DNA of 16,063 nt from JBOGZD01 sp050697155 (GTDB taxonomy: Bacteria; Actinomycetota; Thermoleophilia; Solirubrobacterales; 70-9): positions 1-16,063 of the forward strand of contig JBOGZD010000068.1 of the NCBI GenBank assembly GCA_050697155.1, in the 5' to 3' direction. The position numbers were made by a program, and so were the translations under genes. Of this stretch, positions 5,888 through 13,221 are shown piece after piece. Each line of letters opens with the position of its first letter. Within the stretch, counting starts at the first letter, position 1. A model generated the notes under the pieces. The model was not told the DNA's origin, did no database searches, and saw only the letters and a list, made by a program, of their open reading frames with translations.

Positions 5888-7855
5888 ATGGAACCGACCG
5901 GGCGCGACCGGCCACGGGCTGAGCTGCTGACCGAGCGGCAGCGCCTGCTCGGGGCCTTGCGCGAGCGCCAGGCCCTGCTCGACCGGCTGTCTGCGATGCG
6001 CCTGGCGATCATCGACCGGCGCCCGATCGGCGAGCTGCTCAACGCCGTATTGGCGGACGCCGCGGAGCTGGTCGGCGTCGAGGTCGGGGTGCTGCGCACC
6101 GCGCAGGGAATCGCCGCGTCACTCGGGCTCTCCCGACCGGAGCTCGACGCGGCCAGCGTGGGCCGCCCGGCACTCGGTCGGCTGGCGACCGAGCAGGGTC
6201 GCGCCGTGATCATCGACGCGACCAGCGGCGGTGACCCGAAGCTGGTCGCGGCCGAGTTCGGCGACTCGCAGGTAAGCGCCGGGATCGCCGCGCCGGTGCG
6301 CCGCCACGCGGCCCCCGACGCCTCGCTCGCGCTCGGCTCGCGCGACGCCTTGCGCGAGTTCGGCCCGCGGGAGCAGCAGGCCCTGCTCGCACTCGCGGAG
6401 CTGACTGCGATCGCGCTCGAGCACGCCAACGCGATCGCCGATGCCGCCCATGAGTCGCTCCACGACCGGGTCACCGGGCTCCCCAACCGCGCCCTGTTTC
6501 TCGACCGCCTCGCGCACGCGATCGACCGCGCGCGAGAGGCGGGCTCCCCGCTCGGAGTGCTGATCTGCGACCTCGACGGCTTCGCCACGGTCAACGACAG
6601 CCTCGGCCACGCGGTCGGCGACAGCCTGCTGGCCGCGGTCGGCACGCGGATCGACGATCTCGTGGGTGCCTCGGACACGGTCGCCCGGATCGGCGCCGAC
6701 GAGTTCGCGGTGCTGCTCGAGGGGCTGGGCGAGGCCGGGGACGCGGCGCGAGCAGCCCAGCGCCTTCTCGACAGGTTCGAGGCTCCGTTCGAGGTCGGCT
6801 CGCGAGAGATCTACGCCGGCGCCAGCGTCGGCGTCGCCACCGGCGCCGATGACGCCGAGACGCTGCTGCGCGACGCGGACCTCGCCCTGTACAGGGCAAA
6901 GCGGGAGGGGCGCGGCCGCTACGCGCTGTTCGAGCCCCCGCTGCACAGCGCGATCGTCGACCGGCTCGAGCTCGAGGTCGACCTAAAGGGCGCGATCGAC
7001 CGCGACGAGCTGGAGCTCGTCTACCAGCCGGTGTTCGGCCTGCGCTCGGAGACCGTGGTCGGGCTCGAGGCGCTGGTCCGCTGGCGCCACCCGACCCACG
7101 GGATCGTCAACCCGGATCGCTTCATCCCGCTCGCCGAGGAGAGCGGCCAAATCGTCAACCTCGGCCGCTGGGTGCTGCGCGAGGCCTGCCGCCAGGCGGC
7201 GCTCTGGCGGGCGCGCTACCCGGCGTTCGGCCTTCAGGTCGGCGTCAACGTCTCCGCCGCCCAGCTTCGCGAGCCCAGCTTCGTCGACCAGGTTGCGGCG
7301 GCGCTCGAGTCGGCCCAGCTCGATCCCGGTGGCCTCACGCTCGAGATCACCGAGACCGTGCTGATGGAGGACGTGGCGACCGCGACCAACCGGCTCGAGA
7401 AGCTCAAGGCGCTCGGGGTCGAGCTTGCGATCGACGACTTCGGCCGCGCCTACTCGTCGCTGACCCACCTGCAGCGGTTTCCGCTCGACAACCTGAAGAT
7501 CGACCGCTACTTCGTCGCCGGGATCGGCGACGACGGGGACGTCCCGGCGCTGCTGCGGGCGATCATCGACCTCGCCGAGATCTTCGGGCTGCGGCCGATC
7601 GCCGAGGGGATCGAGCGGCGCTCACAGGTCGAGTGCCTGCTCGAGCTCGGCTGCGAGCTCGGCCAGGGCCACCTGCTCGCCGAGCCGCTGACCCCCGCCG
7701 ACGCGGACTCGATGCTCTTCCGGGTCGGCCTGCTCGGCTCCCCGGTCTCAGGCGACGACCCACCGCTAGGCTCGCCCGATGCCGGCGCCGCGCCTTCGGC
7801 TGGTTCCGCCGCTCGCAGCCATCGCCTTGGCGGCGGCGAGCCCGGCGAGCGCTGA
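5888..7855 (+). CDS. GAF-GGDEF-EAL protein, probable c-di-GMP phosphodiesterase
   Basis: 655 residues, soluble, no membrane segment. A coiled-coil-like helix (about 10-40) leads into a GAF-like sensor (about 45-180). A GGDEF domain (about 190-350) has HDRVTGLPNR and CDLDGF, but the active-site loop reads GADEF (269-273) and the RxxD inhibitory site is absent. The EAL domain (about 355-605) keeps the key residues: EAL 394-396, N454, E485, DD 516-517, K537, E573 in AEGIE and Q593. Loop 6 reads DDFGRAYSSL rather than DDFGTGYSSL. Degradation of c-di-GMP to pGpG is therefore the likely activity, with the GGDEF part weak or regulatory. The last about 40 residues are a low-complexity Gly/Ser/Pro tail overlapping the next gene by 77 bp. 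Divergent from the CFA synthase-like operon; the ATG follows a leaderless-type -10 box. Confidence 0.92.
   Translation: MEPTGRDRPRAELLTERQRLLGALRERQALLDRLSAMRLAIIDRRPIGELLNAVLADAAELVGVEVGVLRTAQGIAASLGLSRPELDAASVGRPALGRLATEQGRAVIIDATSGGDPKLVAAEFGDSQVSAGIAAPVRRHAAPDASLALGSRDALREFGPREQQALLALAELTAIALEHANAIADAAHESLHDRVTGLPNRALFLDRLAHAIDRAREAGSPLGVLICDLDGFATVNDSLGHAVGDSLLAAVGTRIDDLVGASDTVARIGADEFAVLLEGLGEAGDAARAAQRLLDRFEAPFEVGSREIYAGASVGVATGADDAETLLRDADLALYRAKREGRGRYALFEPPLHSAIVDRLELEVDLKGAIDRDELELVYQPVFGLRSETVVGLEALVRWRHPTHGIVNPDRFIPLAEESGQIVNLGRWVLREACRQAALWRARYPAFGLQVGVNVSAAQLREPSFVDQVAAALESAQLDPGGLTLEITETVLMEDVATATNRLEKLKALGVELAIDDFGRAYSSLTHLQRFPLDNLKIDRYFVAGIGDDGDVPALLRAIIDLAEIFGLRPIAEGIERRSQVECLLELGCELGQGHLLAEPLTPADADSMLFRVGLLGSPVSGDDPPLGSPDAGAAPSAGSAARSHRLGGGEPGER
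7767..7772 (+). promoter_or_regulatory. Candidate -10 box inside the EAL gene tail, leaderless start for 7779
   Basis: TAGGCT, six bases (CGCCCG), then ATG 7779: the same geometry as at 5876. It lies within the coding sequence of the preceding gene and supports both the chosen start and independent transcription of the membrane protein. Confidence 0.45.
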
Positions 7856-9476
7856 GGCGCAGGACGATCCGGCGAAACAGCCCCCATTCGGGGGCCAGCG
7901 CCCGCCGGAACTGGTCCCGACGAGCTCGCCGGACGAGCGCCCCTCGGGCTTCGGGCTCGACGCCGAAGCCGCGATCGAGGCCGCCCTCGCCAGCGAGGAG
8001 GTCCGCGACGAGCTCGGCGAGAGTCCGGATGCCCGGCCGCGGGCGTTTGTGCGCGGGGAGCGCTGGCAGGTGGGCTTGTTCGACCAAGGCGGCGAGGAGG
8101 TCGCCCGGGTCGTCCTCGACGGCGAGACCGGCGAGGTGGTCGAGGCGCTGCGCGACGAGCAGGTCGGCAGCGAGCTCGCCCGCGGCTACGACGGGGCGGT
8201 GGCGCAGAAGGTCAACGCGCCCTACGTCTGGCTGCCGCTCTGCCTGCTCTTCCTGATTCCATTTGTCGACTGGCGCCGGCCGCTTCGCCTGCTGCACCTC
8301 GATCTGCTGGTGCTGCTCGGGCTGGGGGCATCGCTTTACTTCTTCAACCGGGCCGAGATCGAGGTCTCGGTGGCGCTGTATTACCCGGTGCTCGGCTACT
8401 TCCTGGTCCGGATGCTGGTCGCCGGGCTGTTCCCTCGGGTTCGCGCGGGGTTGGTGGTCCCGCATCTGCCGGTCCGGGCGCTGGCGATCGCCGCCGTCCT
8501 GCTCGCCGCCGGGCGGATCGCGCTCAACGTCGCCGACTCGCAGGTGATCGACGTCGGCGTCGCCGGGGTCATCGGAGCCGACCGGCTGGTCGATGGGGAG
8601 GAGCTCTACGAGGGCGGCTTCTCGCCCGGGCTCGACCTGCGCGGCGACGTCTACGGCCCGGCCAACTACCTTGCCTACGTGCCCGCGGAGCAGCTCTGGC
8701 CGTGGGAGGGGGTCTGGGACGACGTTCCGGCGGCGCACGCCGCCGCGATCGCGTTCGACCTGCTCTGCGCGCTCGGGCTGCTGGCGCTCGGACGCCGGCT
8801 GCGCGAGGGGGCGGAGGGGAGGGCGCTGGGCTGGGCGCTCGCCTTCGCCTGGCTCGCGTGCCCGTTCACGCTCTACACCATGAACGCCAACGCCAACGAC
8901 TCCCTGGTCGCGGCGTTGGGGGTCGGCGCCCTGCTCGCGCTTCGATCGCCGTCCGGTCGCGGCGCGTTGACCGCGCTCGCGGCGGCGGCGAAGTTCGGCT
9001 CGGCCGCGCTGGCGCCGCTGTTTGCCACCGGCACCGGCGAGCGGCGCTGGCGCTCGGCGGCGATCTTCACGCTCGCCTTCGGCCTCGTTGCAGCCGGGTT
9101 GGCCTTGCCCCTGCTGCCGGACGGGGGGCTGCGCGAGCTCTATGACCGCACCCTCGGCTATCAGGCCAGCCGGGGCTCGCCGTTCAGCGTCTGGGGCCAG
9201 GCGCCGTCGCTCGACTTCGCCCAGCCGCTGGCGAGGATCGCCGCGGTCGCACTGGCGCTCGCGGTCGCACTCTGGCCCCGATTTCGCTCTCCGGCGCAGG
9301 TCGCGGCGCTCGCCGCCGCGGTGACGATCGCCATCCAGCTCACGGCGGCGCACTGGTTCTACTTCTTCGTCGTCTGGTTCCTGCCGTTCGTGCTCGTCGC
9401 CGCCTTCGCGACCCAGGCGCGGATCGCCGCGAGCGACTCAGCCGATCCGGATCTCGAGCCGGCCGGGTGCCGGTGA
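7779..9476 (+). CDS. Polytopic membrane protein: PepSY-like N-terminal domain plus GT-C-like membrane region
   Basis: 565 residues. Residues 1-27 form a signal peptide ending ASAEA. An extracytoplasmic part (28-145) contains a helix-strand module, AEAAIEAAL ... WQVGLFDQ ... ARVVLDGETGEVVEAL, which resembles a PepSY fold. From 149 on there are about ten hydrophobic segments (near 149-164, 174-189, 197-217, 233-249, 320-338, 348-366, 373-388, 426-446, 485-500, 507-522, 526-545). Between the early segments is a long outside loop (about 250-315) with IGADRLVDGEELYEGG and YGPANYLAYVP. This resembles polyprenyl-phosphate-sugar-dependent GT-C/GT87-like glycosyltransferases, which have acidic residues in an outer loop. 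No experimentally defined motif confirms that, so the function is inferred only from topology. The 77-bp overlap with the preceding gene is long, but the signal peptide and the -10 box support ATG 7779. Confidence 0.75.
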   Translation: MPAPRLRLVPPLAAIALAAASPASAEAQDDPAKQPPFGGQRPPELVPTSSPDERPSGFGLDAEAAIEAALASEEVRDELGESPDARPRAFVRGERWQVGLFDQGGEEVARVVLDGETGEVVEALRDEQVGSELARGYDGAVAQKVNAPYVWLPLCLLFLIPFVDWRRPLRLLHLDLLVLLGLGASLYFFNRAEIEVSVALYYPVLGYFLVRMLVAGLFPRVRAGLVVPHLPVRALAIAAVLLAAGRIALNVADSQVIDVGVAGVIGADRLVDGEELYEGGFSPGLDLRGDVYGPANYLAYVPAEQLWPWEGVWDDVPAAHAAAIAFDLLCALGLLALGRRLREGAEGRALGWALAFAWLACPFTLYTMNANANDSLVAALGVGALLALRSPSGRGALTALAAAAKFGSAALAPLFATGTGERRWRSAAIFTLAFGLVAAGLALPLLPDGGLRELYDRTLGYQASRGSPFSVWGQAPSLDFAQPLARIAAVALALAVALWPRFRSPAQVAALAAAVTIAIQLTAAHWFYFFVVWFLPFVLVAAFATQARIAASDSADPDLEPAGCR

Positions 9477-9502
9477 GCCGATCGCGACCTCGTCGCAGGC
9501 GA

Positions 9503-9712
9503 TCAGCGCGCCCTGATCCGCAGCTGCTTGCGCACGGTCGCCGTATTGCCGGCCGCGTCGCCGACCTTGGCGATCGCGCCGGCTCGGCGCGCCTGCTTGC
9601 TGCGGCCGACCAGCTTGCGCTTCGGCTTCGAGAGCCTCAGCCTCACCCGCTTCGTCTCGCCGGCGTCGATCTCGAACCGCTTCGAGCGCGCCAGCGCGAC
9701 GCGGCGCTTCAT
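9503..9712 (-). pseudogene. C-terminal Ig-like domain remnant (about 69 codons)
   Basis: From ATG 9712 this reads as a very basic 69-residue stretch with SKRFEIDAGETKRVRLRLSK and a DAAGNTATVRKQL ending. Such 'GKTKRVRVRLSK ... DAAGNTAT' ends are familiar as the last beta-sandwich repeat of large secreted proteins in Solirubrobacterales-like genomes. The frame continues upstream for nine more sensible codons (RKRVRFKG before the ATG) and then meets TAG. A weakly similar stretch, LGAGKFDLRG, appears further upstream in another frame (near 9840). No signal peptide, promoter or ribosome binding site is visible. I read it as the decayed tail of a longer secreted-protein gene; a free-standing small gene is less likely. 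It lies 26 bp from the end of the convergent membrane-protein gene. Confidence 0.5.
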
Positions 9713-9763
9713 GCCCTTGAAGCGGACCCTCTTGCGCTAAGCAGAAGTGCCGCTTCGCATGGC

Positions 9764-9790
9764 TGTCGAAACGACCCGCCGCCGTTCGTC
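9764..9790 (+). promoter_or_regulatory. ECF41-like promoter upstream of the SDR gene
   Basis: TGTCGAA (9764-9770), exactly 16 bases, then CGTC (9787-9790). The ECF41 sigma group recognises TGTCACA in the -35 and CGTC in the -10 region, and an exact copy with the same 16-base spacer is at 11110-11136. The -35 here matches at five of seven positions, including the TGTC core. It lies 75 nt before the ATG at 9866, a longer leader than at the second site. Confidence 0.5.
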
Positions 9791-9865
9791 TTAAGGGTGA
9801 GGCGGCGCAAGCCCCTCAGATCAAACTTGCCGGCGCCGAGCCGCCGGCGCTGGAAAGGATGAACG

Positions 9866-10636
9866 ATGCAGACCGAAAACAGGAGCCAGAAGATTGCCGT
9901 CACGGGAGCCACCGGCCGGGTCGGATCGCACCTCGTCGAGATCCTCGAGCAGCGCGGACACGATGTGGTCTCGATCGCGCGCTCGGAGGGCGTCGACGTG
10001 GTCAGCGGCGAGGGTCTCGACGAGGCGCTCGCCGGGGCCGAGACCATCATCGATACGGCCACCGGGCCCTCGCCCGACCAGCAGGAGGCGACCGCATTCT
10101 TCACCGCTTCGGCACGCAACCTGCAGCGAGCGGGCGCCGCAGCCAGGGCGAAGCGGATCGTCGTCGTCTCGATCGTCGGCATCGACAAGTTCCAGGGCGG
10201 CTATAACGCGGCGAAGGTGGCGCAGGAGCAGACGCTGCTCGAAGGCCCGCTGCCGGTCCGAATCGTTCGCGCGGCCCAGTTCCACGAGTTCGTCGATCAG
10301 CTGGTCGGGTGGACGATCCAGGACGGCGTCGCCTACCTGCCCGAGATGCGAACGCAGCTCGTGGCCGCCCGCGTCGTCGCCGAAACCCTCGCCGATGCGG
10401 CCTCAGAGCCGGAAGTCGAGAACGGCAGGATCACCGAAGTCGCCGGCCCGCGGGAGGAGCGTCTCGCCGATGTGGCCGCCGCGCTCTTCGCCAGCCGAGG
10501 TGACTCGTTCGAGATCCGCGAGGGCCGTCAGCCCGGCGACCCGGACGCTGCGGCCTATGCGGAGGGCGCCGCGCTGCCCAACCCGGGCGCGAAGCTCGCC
10601 GGCCCCAGCTTCGAAGATTGGCTCGCGGCGGCCTAG
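9866..10636 (+). CDS. NAD(P)-binding SDR-like oxidoreductase
   Basis: 256 residues, preceded by GGAAAGG seven bases before the ATG. An earlier ATG at 9859 is out of frame. The N-terminal dinucleotide-binding motif is GATGRVG at 14-20, followed by a Rossmann pattern. IVVVSIVGID follows at about 98-107, with a YNAAK (Tyr113, Lys117) active-site-like pair and VRIVRAAQFHEF at 131-142. This is the plan of atypical short-chain dehydrogenases of the NmrA-like/SDR5 type, which reduce small substrates or only sense NAD(P). The substrate is not recognisable. The protein is cytoplasmic. The ECF41-like promoter upstream and the ECF41 operon 530 bp downstream on the same strand suggest it belongs to that sigma factor's regulon. 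Oxidoreductases are one of the known partner classes of ECF41. Confidence 0.88.
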   Translation: MQTENRSQKIAVTGATGRVGSHLVEILEQRGHDVVSIARSEGVDVVSGEGLDEALAGAETIIDTATGPSPDQQEATAFFTASARNLQRAGAAARAKRIVVVSIVGIDKFQGGYNAAKVAQEQTLLEGPLPVRIVRAAQFHEFVDQLVGWTIQDGVAYLPEMRTQLVAARVVAETLADAASEPEVENGRITEVAGPREERLADVAAALFASRGDSFEIREGRQPGDPDAAAYAEGAALPNPGAKLAGPSFEDWLAAA

Positions 10637-10868
10637 GCGACCGGGGGGAGGCCGAGCGGGACACCCTCGCGGCGGGCCGCGTCGGCGGCGTCGGGTATGG
10701 AAGCGGTCGACAAAGACATGCGCATAGTCGCTGCGCTGGTGGCTCGAAGACCTACGACGTGGTCGTGGCGGCGGACGGGACGCCGCACGCGAGTCTCGGC
10801 GACGGCTGCACGGCCGAGGAACTGGTCGGGACCGCGGGGGAGCAGCGACCACGCGTCACGCTGCCGCG

Positions 10869-11105
10869 GTGCTGCCGGCGGGCGCCGCGGAATCCGGTTG
10901 CGGCAGCCACGGCGTGGTCGGTTGGCAAGCGCCCCGGATCTACGTCAACGGCCGGAGGGTGCGTACGGTGCGAGGCCGCCGGCTGCGCGCGCCAATTCAG
11001 CTCGTCCGCCTTGCGCGCGGCGGGGTCCAGGTCATGATCGTGGCCCGGACGAGCGCCGGGCGGACGGTGGTGCACACGCGCCGCTATCGGACATGCGCGC
11101 GCTGA
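10869..11105 (+). pseudogene. Basic Ig-like C-terminal remnant between the SDR and epimerase genes
   Basis: From GTG 10869 to TGA 11105, 78 residues. The part PRIYVNGRRVRTVRG...RLRAPIQLVRL followed by VVHTRRYRTC has the alternating strand pattern and the closing 'RRYRTC' common at the ends of secreted proteins in this bacterial group. The first about 20 residues are not convincing. In a different frame just upstream (about 10738-10860) a stretch reading KTYDVVVAADGTPHASLGDG also looks protein-like, which suggests a frameshifted older gene. No start signal or signal peptide is present. The remaining bases 10637-10737 show nothing recognisable. It could be a small real gene, but decay is my preferred reading. 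Confidence 0.4.
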
Positions 11106-11109
11106 GCAC

Positions 11110-11136
11110 TGTCACAGGCGGCGCGTCTATCTCGTC
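11110..11136 (+). promoter_or_regulatory. ECF41 promoter of the epimerase-sigma operon
   Basis: TGTCACA (11110-11116), 16 bases, CGTC (11133-11136): an exact match to the promoter signature reported for ECF41 sigma factors. It ends 29 bases before the ATG at 11166, leaving room for a start site near 11143 and a short leader that contains the ribosome binding site AGAAGGAG (11153-11160). A second CGTC at 11124-11127 is too close to the -35 to be used. Because the ECF41 gene is the second gene of the operon, this implies autoregulation. Confidence 0.8.
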
Positions 11137-11165
11137 TCAGAGGCAATGAGACAGAAGGAGCAGTC

Positions 11166-12128
11166 ATGAAGGTCTTCGTGGCCGGCGCCACAGGCGCCCT
11201 CGGCAGAGAGCTCGTCCCGCAGCTCGTGGCGCGCGGCCACGAGGTGGTCGGGATGACGAGGAGCGCATCGAAGCAGGACCTGGTGCGCAGCCTGGGAGCG
11301 CGCCCGGTCGTGGCCGACGCTCTCGACGCAGACGCGGTCGCCCAGGCGGTGGCGTCTTCCGAGCCCGAGGTGATCGTGCATCAGCTCACGGCGCTGTCCG
11401 GGAAGATGAGCATCCGTGACGCGCGGCACCCCGACCGCGCCTCCATGGCGAAGATGACCAACCGGCTGCGTACGGAGGCGACGGACCATCTCCTGGCCGC
11501 CGGCCGCGCCGTGGGGGCACGGCGCTTCGTGGCGCAGAGCTTTGGGGCCTTCCGATACGCCCGCACGGGCGGGCCGGTGCAGACCGAGGACGATCCCCTC
11601 GATCCCAACCCGCCGGCGCCGCTGCGGCCGGTAGTGGAGGGGCTCCTCTATCTGGAGGATGCGGTGACGAGGATCGACTGGGGTGAGGGTCTCGCGTTGC
11701 GCTATGGCGGCTTCTACGGTCCGGGGACCTCGATCAGCCTGGCTCCGGATGCGGTGATGGCGGCGCCGGTCCGCAAGCGACGGTTCCCGATCGTCGGCGG
11801 CGGTGGTGGCATCTGGTCGCACGTCCACATCGAAGACGCCGCGGCGGCGACCGCCATCGCGGTCGAGCGCGGCCAGCCGGGTATCTACTACATCGTCGAC
11901 GACGAGCCCGCGCCGGTGCGGGAGTGGTTGCCGGTGCTGGCGAGCGCGCTGGGTGCCAAGCCGCCAAGGCGTGTCCCACGCTGGCTGGGGCGGCTGGCGG
12001 CCGGTGAGGCGGCAACGGTCATGATGACCGAGGCGAGGGGTGCCTCGAACGAGAAGGCGAAGCGCGAGCTCGGCTGGCAGCTCCGGTATCCGAGCTGGCG
12101 GCAGGGCTTCGCGCAAGGACTCGGCTGA
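11166..12128 (+). CDS. NAD-dependent epimerase/dehydratase-like protein (ECF41 partner, COE type)
   Basis: 320 residues with a strong ribosome binding site AGAAGGAG five bases before the ATG. The Rossmann motif GATGALG is at 7-13. Further extended-SDR features are FVAQSFGAFRYA (about 120-131), LRYGGFYGPG (about 179-188) and a HIEDAA segment (about 220). The usual YxxxK catalytic pair is not in the expected place, where the sequence reads RPVVEGLLYLEDAV. The protein may therefore be an atypical oxidoreductase or an NAD(P)-dependent sensor. ECF41 sigma genes are typically next to one of three enzyme classes, carboxymuconolactone decarboxylase, oxidoreductase or epimerase (together COE), and this gene fills that place. 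It precedes the sigma gene by 3 bp and has the exact ECF41 promoter upstream. Confidence 0.9.
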   Translation: MKVFVAGATGALGRELVPQLVARGHEVVGMTRSASKQDLVRSLGARPVVADALDADAVAQAVASSEPEVIVHQLTALSGKMSIRDARHPDRASMAKMTNRLRTEATDHLLAAGRAVGARRFVAQSFGAFRYARTGGPVQTEDDPLDPNPPAPLRPVVEGLLYLEDAVTRIDWGEGLALRYGGFYGPGTSISLAPDAVMAAPVRKRRFPIVGGGGGIWSHVHIEDAAAATAIAVERGQPGIYYIVDDEPAPVREWLPVLASALGAKPPRRVPRWLGRLAAGEAATVMMTEARGASNEKAKRELGWQLRYPSWRQGFAQGLG

Positions 12129-12131
12129 GCG

Positions 12132-13040
12132 ATGACCGAGGAGGAGTTCGACGAGCTGCGCCGGTCGGCGTTCGCCATCGCCTACCGGATGCTCGGCAGC
12201 GTGAGCGAGGCGGAGGACGTGGTGCAGGAGGGGTTCCTCCGCCTCCACCGGGCGCGCGAGGGCGGCGAGCAGATCGCGTCGCCGCGCGCCTACCTGTCGA
12301 CGGTGGTCTCGCGACTCTCGCTCGACCACCTCCGCTCGGCGAGGGTCCGGCGCGAAACCTACGTGGGCGAGTGGCTGCCGGAGCCGCTCGTGGCGGGCGC
12401 CGACGACGATCCGGCCAGCAAGGCCGAGATGGCGGACTCGCTGTCGCTCGCCTTCCTCGTTCTGCTCGAGAGCCTGTCGCCCGAGCAGCGCGCCGCGTAC
12501 CTGCTGCACGACGTGTTCGACGAGCCCTACAAGCGGATCGCGGAGATCGTCGGCACGAGCGAGCAGAACGCCCGCCAGCTCGCCACACGGGCCCGCCGCC
12601 ACGTGGAGGAGCGGCGCCCCCGGTTCGAGGCCTCGCGCGAGCAGCGGGAGGAGCTCGCGACCCGCTTCTTTGCGGCCGCGGAGGAGGGCGATCTCGAAGG
12701 GCTGGAGGAGCTGCTGGCCCACGACGTGGTGCTCCGCGGCGACGGCGGCGGCAAGGCGCCCGCCCTCGCACATGCGGTCTATGGGCGCACCAGGGTGGCG
12801 CGCATGCTGAAGGCGAACCTGCGCGCCCGCACCCGCTTCGGCATCACCTCGCGCCGCGAGGAGGTAAACGGGCAACCGGGTGCGCTGTTCTTCGACCGCG
12901 AGGGCAGGCTGGTCAGCGTGATGTCCCTCGACATCGCGGAGGGCCAGATCCAGGGCGTGAGTGGGATCGTCAACCCGGACAAGCTGCGGCACCTGGGGCC
13001 GTTGGCCGACCTTGGCGCGCTGCTGCGCGAGCGGAGCTAG
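12132..13040 (+). CDS. sigJ: ECF41 RNA polymerase sigma factor with fused SnoaL-like regulatory domain
   Basis: 302 residues. Sigma region 2 lies at about 9-73 (AYRMLGSVSEAEDVVQEGFLR), region 4 at about 105-157 (LSPEQRAAYLLHDVFDEPY with the helix-turn-helix KRIAEIVGTSEQNARQL). The C-terminal domain, about 170-292, is SnoaL-like. The group hallmarks are all present: WLPEP in the linker (81-85), DGGGK (204-208) and NPDKL (281-285). In ECF41 there is no separate anti-sigma factor; the fused domain controls activity in cis. In this family the WLPEP linker and the NPDKL part are important for that switch. Translation is probably coupled to the epimerase gene (3-bp gap, AAGGA 12 bases upstream). 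The symbol follows the SigJ name used for this type in mycobacteria; orthology is not proven. Confidence 0.93.
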   Translation: MTEEEFDELRRSAFAIAYRMLGSVSEAEDVVQEGFLRLHRAREGGEQIASPRAYLSTVVSRLSLDHLRSARVRRETYVGEWLPEPLVAGADDDPASKAEMADSLSLAFLVLLESLSPEQRAAYLLHDVFDEPYKRIAEIVGTSEQNARQLATRARRHVEERRPRFEASREQREELATRFFAAAEEGDLEGLEELLAHDVVLRGDGGGKAPALAHAVYGRTRVARMLKANLRARTRFGITSRREEVNGQPGALFFDREGRLVSVMSLDIAEGQIQGVSGIVNPDKLRHLGPLADLGALLRERS

Positions 13041-13046
13041 ATTCTT

Positions 13047-13086
13047 CAGCTCGCGGGCTCGAGCTGGATCGCGACCACTGCGATCC
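13047..13086 (+). terminator. Two adjacent hairpins after the sigma factor gene
   Basis: CAGCTCG-CGGGCT-CGAGCTG (13047-13066, 7-bp stem) is directly followed by GGATCGC-GACCACT-GCGATCC (13066-13086, 7-bp stem). They begin 6 bases after the sigma stop codon. There is no T-run, so if they end transcription they do so as the U-poor hairpins often proposed for high-GC actinobacteria. Confidence 0.4.
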
Positions 13087-13221
13087 CATGCGCGTGAACC
13101 AGTGGCGCGCCTTATCGTGATCTCGACGGCAACGAGATCGGTTTCGGTGCGGTCGGCTGAGCTGGGCTTGGGCCGACCGGGGCGGAACGCGAGCGGCCCC
13201 GCCGGATCGCAGCACCGGATC

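Noticed and set aside
5827..6678. N-terminal extension of the methyltransferase frame up to 6678
   Set aside because: The extension is antisense to the GAF and GGDEF domains and is Ser/Arg/Ala-rich; family length and motifs place the start at 5826.
7563..9353. Minus-strand open frame of 596 codons opposite the membrane protein
   Set aside because: Arg/Gln/Asp-rich antisense translation of hydrophobic codons; the plus strand has a signal peptide and membrane segments.
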